NCBI GenBank assembly: GCA_023414355.1
Contig: JAEZOB010000033.1
Coordinates: 1 to 64,000 of the forward strand
Reading direction: 5' to 3'
Origin: Bacillota bacterium
GTDB taxonomy: Bacteria > Bacillota > Clostridia > Lachnospirales > Lachnospiraceae
Length of the DNA stretch: 64,000 nucleotides
Shown here: in pieces, positions 56,458-64,000 of the stretch
Layout: each line of letters opens with the position of its first letter
Numbering within the stretch: the stretch's first letter is position 1
The notes under the pieces: generated by a model
Database searches by the model: none
Seen by the model: the letters and a program-made list of their open reading frames with translations, nothing else
What the model was told of the DNA's origin: nothing
Position numbers and translations under genes: made by a program

Positions 56458-56577
56458 GGGTATCCTCCTACTCTATCAGCTTGATATATAGTGTCCCGAT
56501 TGCTCCTTAGGATTATAATTATATTATTTTAACTTACTATTATCATTATTAAAATGATGGATAATCTGCTAATCTTT

Positions 56578-57444
56578 CTATAGGTTCTCGTCAAAAAAAG
56601 TCTGAATAACCTCTAAAACCTCGTTGCTCCAGAAGGACCCCTCATGGGGTGCACCCTCTACGCAAACCAGTGTTGCCTCAACACCTGCCTCCAACAGCTT
56701 GTGATACATCAATTCACTCTGAGCGTAATCCACAATATCATCCTGGTCGCCATGCAAGATCAAAAACGGAGGATACACTTTCCCCTGTTCAATATGATTC
56801 ACAGGGTTGATTCCCTGTAGTCTTCTGACATTCTCACTGGTATCTTCCCCTCTTAAACTCTCAAACATCTGCCTCAGTTCTTCCGGAAGAAACGGCATAT
56901 GATTAATACCATCCGACATATCCGTCGGACCGAAGCAATCCACAACTGCCTTGACTGAATCCGATATCTCAGGATATTCCTTTGTTCTATATTCCGGCTC
57001 CTCTCCTGTCAATCCGACCAGAAGAGCTGTATTGCCACCGGAGGAGGTACCCCAGATACCAACCCGTTCCGGATCAATCTGGTACTCTGCGGCATGCTTT
57101 CTTAAAAACCGAATTCCCGTCTTAACATCCTCTAAAAAAGCAGGAAACGGATGACCCTCCAGACGGTTTCTATGGGTCAGGGTAGCTACGACATACCCCA
57201 TTCTCGCAAATTGTGCAAGCTGAGGAATCTCATAATTCACATCGGGGAAGGTCCAGGCACTGCCCTGTACGAATACGATCAGTGGAAATTGCACCTGTTC
57301 TTTTCCCTCCGGCGTCCACGGCTTAAATATCTGCATCTTCAACTCTACTCCCTGTGCTGTTGAAAATACTACATCCGGCACCATAACTGCCATTCCCTTC
57401 AGAGAGGGATTATTCTTTATAATTCTGACTTCCTTATTTTCCAT
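56578..57444 (-). CDS. Alpha/beta hydrolase (BD-FAE-like esterase)
   Basis: A 288-residue esterase-like protein. It has the oxyanion segment VFVQGSAWTFPD, the nucleophile elbow GTSSGGN, an acid in LHGDQDDIVDY and the catalytic His in EGAPHEGSFW. This fits carbohydrate-esterase or BD-FAE-type hydrolases. There is no signal peptide, so it acts inside the cell. The ATG has AGGAGG upstream. It follows the GH18 gene's region but is a separate unit. Confidence 0.82.
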   Translation of the reverse strand: MENKEVRIIKNNPSLKGMAVMVPDVVFSTAQGVELKMQIFKPWTPEGKEQVQFPLIVFVQGSAWTFPDVNYEIPQLAQFARMGYVVATLTHRNRLEGHPFPAFLEDVKTGIRFLRKHAAEYQIDPERVGIWGTSSGGNTALLVGLTGEEPEYRTKEYPEISDSVKAVVDCFGPTDMSDGINHMPFLPEELRQMFESLRGEDTSENVRRLQGINPVNHIEQGKVYPPFLILHGDQDDIVDYAQSELMYHKLLEAGVEATLVCVEGAPHEGSFWSNEVLEVIQTFFDENL

Positions 57445-57489
57445 GACTCAATCCTCCTATACCTAATATTATTACTACTTATTAAAAAT

Positions 57490-58023
57490 TCAAAACAAAG
57501 CAACTATGAGATTAGGGATTAATAAAGCAATTGCAGCTGCATAGATTGCATCCAGCCAGAAGATCGATCCGATTGCTCCTATGTACACAAGCAACACGAA
57601 GGGAGCTGATAATATTTTAGGTAGTATCCCTACTTTATTATTTTTCAGAATTCGATCAACCATTACCTTAGCATCTCCTGTACTTGGAAAGGCATGCATG
57701 AGTATGGAGAAACCCAACCAAGCAAGAAGTAAAATAAAAATATTATTATATTCCTTGAAAGCAATGACCTCAATCGATGCCGGCATAATGATTAATAATC
57801 CTAACAGTGTGTTCACAAAGAACGGGCCCATGGAGGTAAGAAATATCTTTCCGGGCGAATCGGAAGTCTCATGGACGACATAACCGCAAGGGTTGCCTAT
57901 GCGAAAATACTTTACTTCATATATTTCCAGTCCGCAAAGATAGCAGAAAATCTGATGAGCCAACTCATGTATAATGACTCCGGGAAATGTAATAATTGAT
58001 ATTATAATACCGGGTATCGGCAT
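57490..58023 (-). CDS. Membrane metalloprotease-like protein (HExxH)
   Basis: A 177-residue membrane protein with four to five hydrophobic segments. It has the zinc-protease motif IIHELAHQIFCYLCG in the first helix and an ASTGDAKV-type acidic site later (FPSTGDAKVMVD), which suit a small M50/site-2-like protease. The substrate is unknown. The start is the ATG at 58023, with TAGGTGG upstream. It lies ten bases after the TPR protein gene on the same strand, so the two are probably co-expressed and may function together. Confidence 0.75.
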   Translation of the reverse strand: MPIPGIIISIITFPGVIIHELAHQIFCYLCGLEIYEVKYFRIGNPCGYVVHETSDSPGKIFLTSMGPFFVNTLLGLLIIMPASIEVIAFKEYNNIFILLLAWLGFSILMHAFPSTGDAKVMVDRILKNNKVGILPKILSAPFVLLVYIGAIGSIFWLDAIYAAAIALLIPNLIVALF

Positions 58024-58033
58024 GTTCAACCAC

Positions 58034-59275
58034 CTACTCTCCTATGTAATATTCTTGCAATGTTAATTCATTATTTAATAACTTCTCGGTGTCTTCATCC
58101 AAAGTTTGTCCGGCACCCAGTATTTCTTCCTTGATTGCCAAAGCATCCTCATTTCTACCCCCTGCATAAAGCGCGACCAGATAAGTATCTCTGATATAGG
58201 TTCCTTCCGGGTACAGCTTATATGCTTCCTCGGCATATCGAAGTCCTTTTTCCAGATCACCCTCTGCTAATGCAACAGTTGCTAAAGCACGGAGCGCTTC
58301 CGTATCCTTATTGTCTTTATTCAAGGCTTCCTTCCCGTATCGTTTCGCTTGATCCATATCGCCTAACCTTCTGTTAAGGACACAAAGCTGAGCTCGTACA
58401 TCTAAGCATTCCTGGTCTAAATCATAGCACTGTTGCAAAAGCTTTCTGCCTTTACTATAATCCTCCTCAATCAGGCCAAGGTAATAATAAACATATGCCT
58501 GATCGATATCCTCTTGTACAAGAAGCTCGTTCAGCTGTCGTTTCATTTCCTGGTTATCCAGTTCCTCAGCAGTGGGCTGTCCCTCACCCACCTGAAAGAT
58601 TTTATCTACAGCTTCACTTGTATTATAAAAATTAGTAAGCTTAACGGTATATTGTTCGATTTTATTATAATCCTTATCCTCTAAACTCTTGCCGACCAGA
58701 TAAGTATCAATAACATTCGCAGCCATGCCATAGTACCCGTTATTCATAGCAACATCAACCAATTTAACCATGACAGGTACTGAGCCGGAATGCCTTTCTG
58801 CCATGCTGCAAAAAGCCCTGATTGCATCCGGTGTCTCACCGTCTGCCACTCTGTCCTCGATCGTCTTATAAATCCTGTAATCACTAATTACTTTAGGAAA
58901 CCTAAACATACAGATCAGGTTCAGAACTACGATTATAAATAAAAAAGCAACGATCAATCGCGGAACGTGGAATTTCTTTCCTTTTCCACCGGGATCGTCA
59001 GAATATCCATTTTCTGTACTCTCCGAGTTCTCAGTGTTCTCCATGTTCTCCATGTTCTCCATGTTCTCCATGTTCTCAGAACTCTCAGTGTTCTCAGGCT
59101 TCTCGGTGTTCTCAGGATTCTCGGTATTCTCAGCATGATCGGTGTTCTCAGCATTATCGGTGTTCTCAGCATTATCGGGGTTTTCAGGATTCTCGGTATT
59201 CTTGGTATTCTCCGTGTCGCCTATATTCTTTATATCACCGTTCACTTCAACCCGTCTTTTATCTTCCTCATTCAT
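58034..59275 (-). CDS. Membrane-anchored TPR protein with ENT-repeat tail
   Basis: A 413-residue protein. The cytoplasmic N-terminal ~95 residues are low complexity: ENTENPENPDNAENTDNAEN-type triplets, including four MEN repeats. A GGKGKKFH linker and one membrane helix (LIVAFLFIIVVLNLICMF) follow. The C-terminal ~260 residues are TPR helices (ALNKDNKDTEALRALATVAL), probably outside the cell. The coding repeat shows in DNA as nine-base and three-base periodic TTCTCNGNG between about 59020 and 59230 and is likely to vary in length. It is the first gene of a pair with the membrane metalloprotease. Confidence 0.78.
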   Translation of the reverse strand: MNEEDKRRVEVNGDIKNIGDTENTKNTENPENPDNAENTDNAENTDHAENTENPENTEKPENTESSENMENMENMENMENTENSESTENGYSDDPGGKGKKFHVPRLIVAFLFIIVVLNLICMFRFPKVISDYRIYKTIEDRVADGETPDAIRAFCSMAERHSGSVPVMVKLVDVAMNNGYYGMAANVIDTYLVGKSLEDKDYNKIEQYTVKLTNFYNTSEAVDKIFQVGEGQPTAEELDNQEMKRQLNELLVQEDIDQAYVYYYLGLIEEDYSKGRKLLQQCYDLDQECLDVRAQLCVLNRRLGDMDQAKRYGKEALNKDNKDTEALRALATVALAEGDLEKGLRYAEEAYKLYPEGTYIRDTYLVALYAGGRNEDALAIKEEILGAGQTLDEDTEKLLNNELTLQEYYIGE

Positions 59276-59522
59276 AAAGCTCTCCTTTGGGTATTTTATA
59301 AAAGAATCTGACTTAATCAGTTTATATTATTTTACTTTTTATGTAAAGGATTTATTTCCCTGCCGCATATCACCCTCTCGTTTTCTCTATATGATATTGA
59401 CCATTCACTAAAAAATCTGAAGCAAATGACTGTTATTCATAATTATTAATAATTTTACTATTTTTATTTTATTTTCCTTCGTTATGATAATGGTATGATC
59501 AATCAGGAAGAGGAGAGTTCCC

Positions 59523-61832
59523 ATGTGGATTAAGATTTTAAGACAAAGAAAGCTGCAGACCGTATTGATATTTCTGATTATTACAATCTGCACGATGCTG
59601 TTGGCAGGGGCGGCAAGTATACTGACTTCCATAGAGAAGCCGAGCCAGGAATTTGCGAAGGCTTGCCATGCTATGACCGCCAAGGTTTATTCACACACAA
59701 ATGACGAGTATAAAATCCGTGCAATGGGGGATCAATTCCAGAGCCTGCCCAATGTCGAACGAGTAGAGTATCTACATAGTCATTATGTAGACGAGAGCCT
59801 ATTTCTGAAGGGAAAGAAGGTGGAAACCTTTACGAACCTTACGGAGTATAATGATCATGTTTTTGGTACGGCACTCTATCTCGAAGGCAGAAAGGGTTTG
59901 GGGAATACATTAACCAAGGAGGAATGTATCCTGCCTGTCTGCCTCAGCAACGAATATGATATTCAGATCGGTGATACGGTAATGATTAAGCTGGCTGACA
60001 AGGATGTAACCTATACAGTTGCAGGGATCTATACGGATCCTTATCAGACAAGTACAGCCTATGACAGCGATATCCTCGTTCACAAACTGCCTGCAAAGGG
60101 ACGGACCACAATTGCTGTCTATGGAAAGGATACTGTCACCGGTCGTGAAATCGAGATGAAATATCGTGAAACTTATACCGGCATTTTTATCGGATCTATT
60201 TTGCCCCTGGAGGATCGAATTGACAACGGTTTAATCGTCGGACAAATCATAGGTGCCCTATTTCTGGCTGTAGGAATGATCATGCTGCTGGTCAGTGGAC
60301 TGATGATTTATTACATGATTAAGAATGCTATGATTGCCGATGCAAAATCCATCGCTGTCTATCAAACTATGGGCTATACTCAGGCTGATATCATGTCAAT
60401 GTATATCAAATTTTACTTTACGGTGATCACCCTGGCTTGTCTGGTCGGAAATATTAGCTCCGTATTCATATCCGATACCATATTGACCACAATCTATGAG
60501 AATATGGGCCGGCTAAAGACGGAATATTCCTTCTTATCCGGACTGATCTGTTATCTGGTCATTACATGCTTTATTCTGCTGCTGATTATCTTAATCATCA
60601 GAAAATCCTGCAGGATCAAACCTGTAGTCTCGCTAACAGGAAACAATTACGGAGGCATCAAGAAAAAGAAGCACTACAGGGGCAATTCTTCCCTTCAGTT
60701 TTCAGCCTTTGGTATCGCATATCGTACGTTTATGCGTGAAAAACGAAGTGCGCTCAGTATTCTGCTCACCTGTATCGTTACGATCTTTGCAGTAAATTTT
60801 ATCGTCATCTCAATGGATGTAGCGAACGGCATGGCGGATAATAATGACTTCTGGATCGGGATTGATAAATCGGATGTGATGGTTGGAGTCGCCAACCGCG
60901 ATGATTTCGCTTTTGTTAAGAATACGATCGAACAGGATGAACGCATCGATCATACCCTCAGCAGCAATTTCGATGTGAGAGTTGCGATGAAATGGAAAAA
61001 GGGTATGTCCAATACCACTATGACTGCCTTTGTCTATGAGGATTTTGATCAGGCTGCTCTCCCGGTGACAGAAGGCAGGAATCCCAGAATCTCTAAAGAA
61101 ATCGCTATCTCGACAAAGATGGCGGGGGAACTCCACAAAGAGGTCGGTGATTATATACAGATTTACCTAAATGACAACACTAAAATAGATGCACTGATTA
61201 CAGGTCTGTTCCAGACTTATATGCAGTTCGGCAGTCTGTGCCGACTAACAACCTCAGCCTTCCGTGATAATCAAATAGATTTTGAATACAACAATATCTC
61301 GGTCTATCTAAAGGATCAGAAGGATATGGAAAGCTTTCTACAGAATACGAAGGACCGTCTCGGAGGTAAGGGTAAGGTACTGAAACGGACTGAGCAATAT
61401 TCAAGTATTATGAACATGATCGTTCTTCCACAGCAAAGGGCCATCCCACCGGTAGCAGCATTGATTGTACTAATTGCGGGAATTAATATCTTCAGTATCG
61501 TATTTTTAAAGAACGCAAAAGCATTTAAAATCAACAGTATCTATAAATGCATCGGCTATCCCTCCTGGCACCTGATCCAGGCAAATATGATTTATGTACT
61601 CTTAATCGCCCTGGCATCGATTCTTATTACCTTTCCGGCCAGCTTATGCACCTATGCCCCAATTATGAGACTGTGCTTATCAGCCTTCAACTTTTCGAAA
61701 TATCCGATGCAGTACCAGGCATCACACCTAATTATAGCAAATGCAATTGTCTTACTTGTGTTTATCTTAAGCACCCTGGCATCATCGAAGTCATTATTCA
61801 AGCTGAATGCCCGTGAGCTGGTTCAGGAATAG
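59523..61832 (+). CDS. FtsX-type ABC transporter permease (module B)
   Basis: A 769-residue membrane protein built like the module A permease: an N-terminal helix, an extracellular domain, three helices with AVYQTMGYTQADIMSMYIKF, then a second unit ending with KCIGYPSWHLIQ and a last helix. It pairs with the ATPase encoded 15 bp downstream. The substrate is unknown. The ATG has GAGGAGAG upstream. Gene order (permease, ATPase, regulator, kinase) is a rearranged version of module A. Confidence 0.9.
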   Translation: MWIKILRQRKLQTVLIFLIITICTMLLAGAASILTSIEKPSQEFAKACHAMTAKVYSHTNDEYKIRAMGDQFQSLPNVERVEYLHSHYVDESLFLKGKKVETFTNLTEYNDHVFGTALYLEGRKGLGNTLTKEECILPVCLSNEYDIQIGDTVMIKLADKDVTYTVAGIYTDPYQTSTAYDSDILVHKLPAKGRTTIAVYGKDTVTGREIEMKYRETYTGIFIGSILPLEDRIDNGLIVGQIIGALFLAVGMIMLLVSGLMIYYMIKNAMIADAKSIAVYQTMGYTQADIMSMYIKFYFTVITLACLVGNISSVFISDTILTTIYENMGRLKTEYSFLSGLICYLVITCFILLLIILIIRKSCRIKPVVSLTGNNYGGIKKKKHYRGNSSLQFSAFGIAYRTFMREKRSALSILLTCIVTIFAVNFIVISMDVANGMADNNDFWIGIDKSDVMVGVANRDDFAFVKNTIEQDERIDHTLSSNFDVRVAMKWKKGMSNTTMTAFVYEDFDQAALPVTEGRNPRISKEIAISTKMAGELHKEVGDYIQIYLNDNTKIDALITGLFQTYMQFGSLCRLTTSAFRDNQIDFEYNNISVYLKDQKDMESFLQNTKDRLGGKGKVLKRTEQYSSIMNMIVLPQQRAIPPVAALIVLIAGINIFSIVFLKNAKAFKINSIYKCIGYPSWHLIQANMIYVLLIALASILITFPASLCTYAPIMRLCLSAFNFSKYPMQYQASHLIIANAIVLLVFILSTLASSKSLFKLNARELVQE

Positions 61833-61847
61833 AGAGGAGAATCCATC

Positions 61848-62606
61848 ATGAAAAATGCAATTATCAGAACCGAATTCTTGTGTAAGAGCTTCATCAGTGA
61901 CGGTGAAGTAAATAATGTAATAAAAAATATGAACCTTGAAATTTACGAAGGAGATTTTACCGTTATCATGGGAAGCTCCGGGTCGGGCAAATCTACTCTT
62001 CTCTATTCCATCAGTGGAATGGATGAAATCACCACCGGAAAGGTTCTCTTTGACGGTCAGAACATCACCCGTCTGAGTGACCGCCGTTTGTCCCGCCTTC
62101 GCAAGGAGAAGCTCGGTTTTATATTTCAGGGAATTCATCTGGTCCCCAATCTGACTGTGTATGAGAACATATTAAGTCCGACCTATAAGCTGAAGAAGGA
62201 TCGAAGGGAAACCGATCAGAGAATCCACACCCTGCTCGAAAAAATGGAGCTAATCAGCCAGAAGAAGAAATTTCCCAATCAGATGTCGGGTGGACAGAAA
62301 CAGAAGGTTGCGATCTGCCGCGCACTGATCAATCAGCCCAAAATATTATTTGCTGATGAACCGACCGGCTCACTGAATTCCTCCCAGGGTGAAAATGTGC
62401 TTAATATTTTTTCTGACATTCACAAAGAAGGCCAATCCATCGTTATGGTAACCCATGATCTAAAGGCTGCCCTTAGAGGTAACCGTATTATCTACTTGAA
62501 AGACGGTCGAATTGATGGAGATTTGCAGCTTGAGGAATATTCAGAAGAAACAAAGCAGGAACGAGAAGAAACGGTTTACAAATTCTTGAAGGAAAAAGGC
62601 TGGTAA
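61848..62606 (+). CDS. ABC transporter ATP-binding protein (module B)
   Basis: A 252-residue MacB/LolD-like ATPase: Walker A GSSGSGKST, signature MSGGQKQKVAICR, Walker B ILFADEPTGSLNS, H-loop VTHD. It closely resembles the module A ATPase, including the end ALRGNRIIYLKDG, which marks the two systems as paralogues. It would drive the permease encoded just upstream. Confidence 0.92.
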   Translation: MKNAIIRTEFLCKSFISDGEVNNVIKNMNLEIYEGDFTVIMGSSGSGKSTLLYSISGMDEITTGKVLFDGQNITRLSDRRLSRLRKEKLGFIFQGIHLVPNLTVYENILSPTYKLKKDRRETDQRIHTLLEKMELISQKKKFPNQMSGGQKQKVAICRALINQPKILFADEPTGSLNSSQGENVLNIFSDIHKEGQSIVMVTHDLKAALRGNRIIYLKDGRIDGDLQLEEYSEETKQEREETVYKFLKEKGW

Positions 62607-62620
62607 GCAGGATCAGCGCT

Positions 62621-62717
62621 GAGGAAAAACAGAATGGGCATTAAAGAAAACAGGTTCTGCATCGAAGAAAACAGCATTGAAGTTGAAGAAAATCAGGATC
62701 GGTACAGAAGAAAAACA
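62621..62717 (+). repeat. Phased 21-bp repeats upstream of the module B regulator promoter
   Basis: GAAAACAG-like motifs have A-tracts starting at 62626, 62647, 62668, 62689 and about 62711: four steps of 21-22 bp, two helical turns each. The array ends just before the -35 element at 62721. It could bend DNA or bind an OmpR-type regulator. The same stretch also reads as a 30-codon frame (62634-62726, ATG with GAGG nine bases upstream) of degenerate seven-residue repeats (GIKENRF, CIEENSI), so a small gene or relic cannot be excluded. Confidence 0.65.
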
Positions 62718-62720
62718 TCG

Positions 62721-62749
62721 TTGTAAATCCTGCCAAAAATCGCTATAAT
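62721..62749 (+). promoter_or_regulatory. Promoter of the module B response-regulator gene
   Basis: TTGTAA (62721-62726) and TATAAT (62744-62749) are 17 bp apart. The predicted leader carries a small hairpin (TAAACCCC / GGGGTTTA) before the ribosome binding site. Confidence 0.65.
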
Positions 62750-62819
62750 AAAATGTAAGTAATTAATAAACCCCTCCTTTCAGCTAGAAATCGGGGTTTA
62801 GCCCGGAATCGGAGGAACA

Positions 62820-63509
62820 ATGGAGCAGAAGGTATTAATCATTGAAGATGAAAAAGAATTGGCAACCATCCTGGGTGCTTACCTTGAAGTTGAAGGCTTT
62901 GTTCCCGTCGTCAGGCACGATGGTGTCGAGGGTCTTGCCGCTTTTATCACAGAACAGCCCAGTCTGATACTTCTCGATATTATGCTTCCCAAGAAGGATG
63001 GTATCTCAGTCTGCAAGGAAGTCCGCATGCAAAGTGATGTTCCGATCATTATGATTTCAGCCAAAAGCGGCGAGATGGATAAGGTAATAGCACTTGGAAT
63101 CGGTGCAGATGATTATGTGACAAAACCCTTTAGTCCTCTCGAGCTGGTTGCAAGGGTTAAGGCAAACTTGAGAAGATATGAGCAGATGGCAAGGAAAGCA
63201 AATGTATTAAAAGATGAGGTCCTCCTCGGCGATCTAATTCTGAAGAAAGCCTCCTATACCGCCCTCGCAAAGGGTGAAGCATTATCTCTGACCACGAAGG
63301 AATTTGATATCCTGTATTATCTGTCCGTCAATCAGAATCAGGTCTTCACCAAGGAGCAGATTTACAGTGGAGTCTGGGGCTATGAGAAATACGGTGACGA
63401 TAACAGTGTAACTGTATATATCAAAAGAATCAGAGAGAAATTAGCAGCCTATCAGCTGGATTACATAAAAACCGTCTGGGGTGCAGGTTATAAATTATCT
63501 GTAGACTGA
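62820..63509 (+). CDS. OmpR-family response regulator (module B)
   Basis: A 229-residue regulator. The receiver has IEDEKE, the phospho-acceptor in LILLDIMLPKKDG and Lys in DDYVTKPFSPLELVAR. The winged helix has LTTKEFDILYYLSVNQNQ and SVTVYIKRIREKLAAY. The ATG follows GGAGG. It should be paired with the kinase encoded next, but that kinase gene appears truncated. Likely targets are the module B transporter or its own promoter repeats. Confidence 0.92.
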   Translation: MEQKVLIIEDEKELATILGAYLEVEGFVPVVRHDGVEGLAAFITEQPSLILLDIMLPKKDGISVCKEVRMQSDVPIIMISAKSGEMDKVIALGIGADDYVTKPFSPLELVARVKANLRRYEQMARKANVLKDEVLLGDLILKKASYTALAKGEALSLTTKEFDILYYLSVNQNQVFTKEQIYSGVWGYEKYGDDNSVTVYIKRIREKLAAYQLDYIKTVWGAGYKLSVD

Positions 63510-63531
63510 GCATCCGATCAGCGTACCATAG

Positions 63532-64000
63532 AGGAACCAGGCACAGAAGTATTCCATCGAACAAGGCAGCTATGAGCAAGGCCAATATCCATATATCGTA
63601 TTTGATCTATCTGGAACGATTCTTTATGCTGATGAAGCGTTCCATAACACAGTCGGAGAAGAGATTAATGCCCAGGAAATGCTGCAATTCGATAAAAGCT
63701 TTGCTACACAGTATAAGGATACTGTCAAGAAAAGCTTCCTTCTCCAAAAGGACGGCATCACTGACGGTTTTGTCGTTTTCCTTATTCCAAAATCAGACGT
63801 AGTCACAGCTTCACGCAGAAGCAATTTCGTTAAGATTTTTACACCGATTGTACTGGGAGTGATCCTCAGTCTTCTGATTCTAACCATTCGTTCCCTCTAC
63901 TTCAGCAACCGAATTTTAAAACCCTTAAGGGAAATCAGTACCTCCGCAAAAGCAATCATCGCGGGTAATTATAATCTTGAGGTACTTCGTTCCTATTGGA
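63532..64000 (+). pseudogene. Sensor histidine kinase, N-terminus missing (continues off the right edge)
   Basis: From a TAG at 63529-63531 the frame is open to the window end. It encodes an extracellular sensor part (YPYIVFDLSGTILYADEAF), a membrane helix (FTPIVLGVILSLLILTI) and the start of a HAMP domain (RILKPLREISTSAKAIIAG). No ATG, GTG or TTG with a ribosome binding site lies in frame before this, and the expected first membrane helix is absent. The frame begins abruptly 20 bp after the regulator stop. A deletion that removed the kinase start is the simplest reading. The catalytic part is outside the window. Confidence 0.65.

Noticed and set aside
63572..63802. 76-residue plus-strand frame at the right edge
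   Set aside because: It is a shadow of the truncated histidine kinase, whose own frame carries clear sensor and HAMP sequence.

Overview
The window reads as chromosome of a low-GC anaerobic Firmicute, most likely a Lachnospiraceae/Clostridium phytofermentans-type organism. This is inferred from class III ribonucleotide reductase (nrdD/nrdG), an EFR1-type flavodoxin-ferredoxin, a T-box leader on lysS, secreted GH5 and GH18 enzymes, several CPBP proteases and strong AGGAGG-type ribosome binding sites. No rRNA or tRNA gene and no CRISPR array was seen.

Layout. 1-2.3 kb is a graveyard: the end of an IS256-like element, the tail of a GHKL sensor kinase, a condensation-type acyltransferase with an internal deletion and frameshift, and an MBL-hydrolase stub. 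2.3-6.0 kb holds a phosphoesterase, a hypothetical gene, an EFR1 protein and an AraC regulator. 6.2-18.4 kb is a self-contained island on the minus strand. It has a MalT/LuxR-type ATPase regulator with a small partner gene, a 1315-residue secreted repeat protein followed by a 43-residue TTG-start peptide, and an operon of HprK-like kinase, PqqD-like protein, S26-type peptidase, ABC exporter and NTP_transf_5 nucleotidyltransferase. Its three transcription units each carry the same 20-bp box (AACTACCCC-NNN-GGGTGGGT) exactly 17 bp before an extended -10 element. I read this as one regulon and a candidate undescribed RiPP-like (lasso-accessory without cyclase) system.

18.5-27 kb contains decayed reading frames, a frameshifted cysK, a lipoprotein, a divergent HxlR/nitroreductase pair, a TetR/aldo-keto reductase pair with matching operators, an alpha/beta hydrolase, and an ABC-F gene broken by an in-frame TAG and preceded by eleven 16-17 bp repeats. 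27.8-37.6 kb has a GH5 protein, a MocR regulator divergent from a LysE exporter, a GGDEF-EAL sensor and T-box-controlled lysS.

37.7-43.1 kb and 59.5-64 kb are two paralogous modules of FtsX-type permease, ATPase, OmpR regulator and histidine kinase, each with its own array of upstream direct repeats (40 bp and 21 bp). Between them lie nrdDG with a 24-bp perfect leader hairpin, CPBP proteases, a secreted 5'-nucleotidase, an L-lactate dehydrogenase-like enzyme, a chemoreceptor, a GH18 protein that seems to start at CTG, an esterase, a membrane metalloprotease and a TPR protein with an ENT-repeat tail. Convergent genes are separated by unusually long hairpin terminators.
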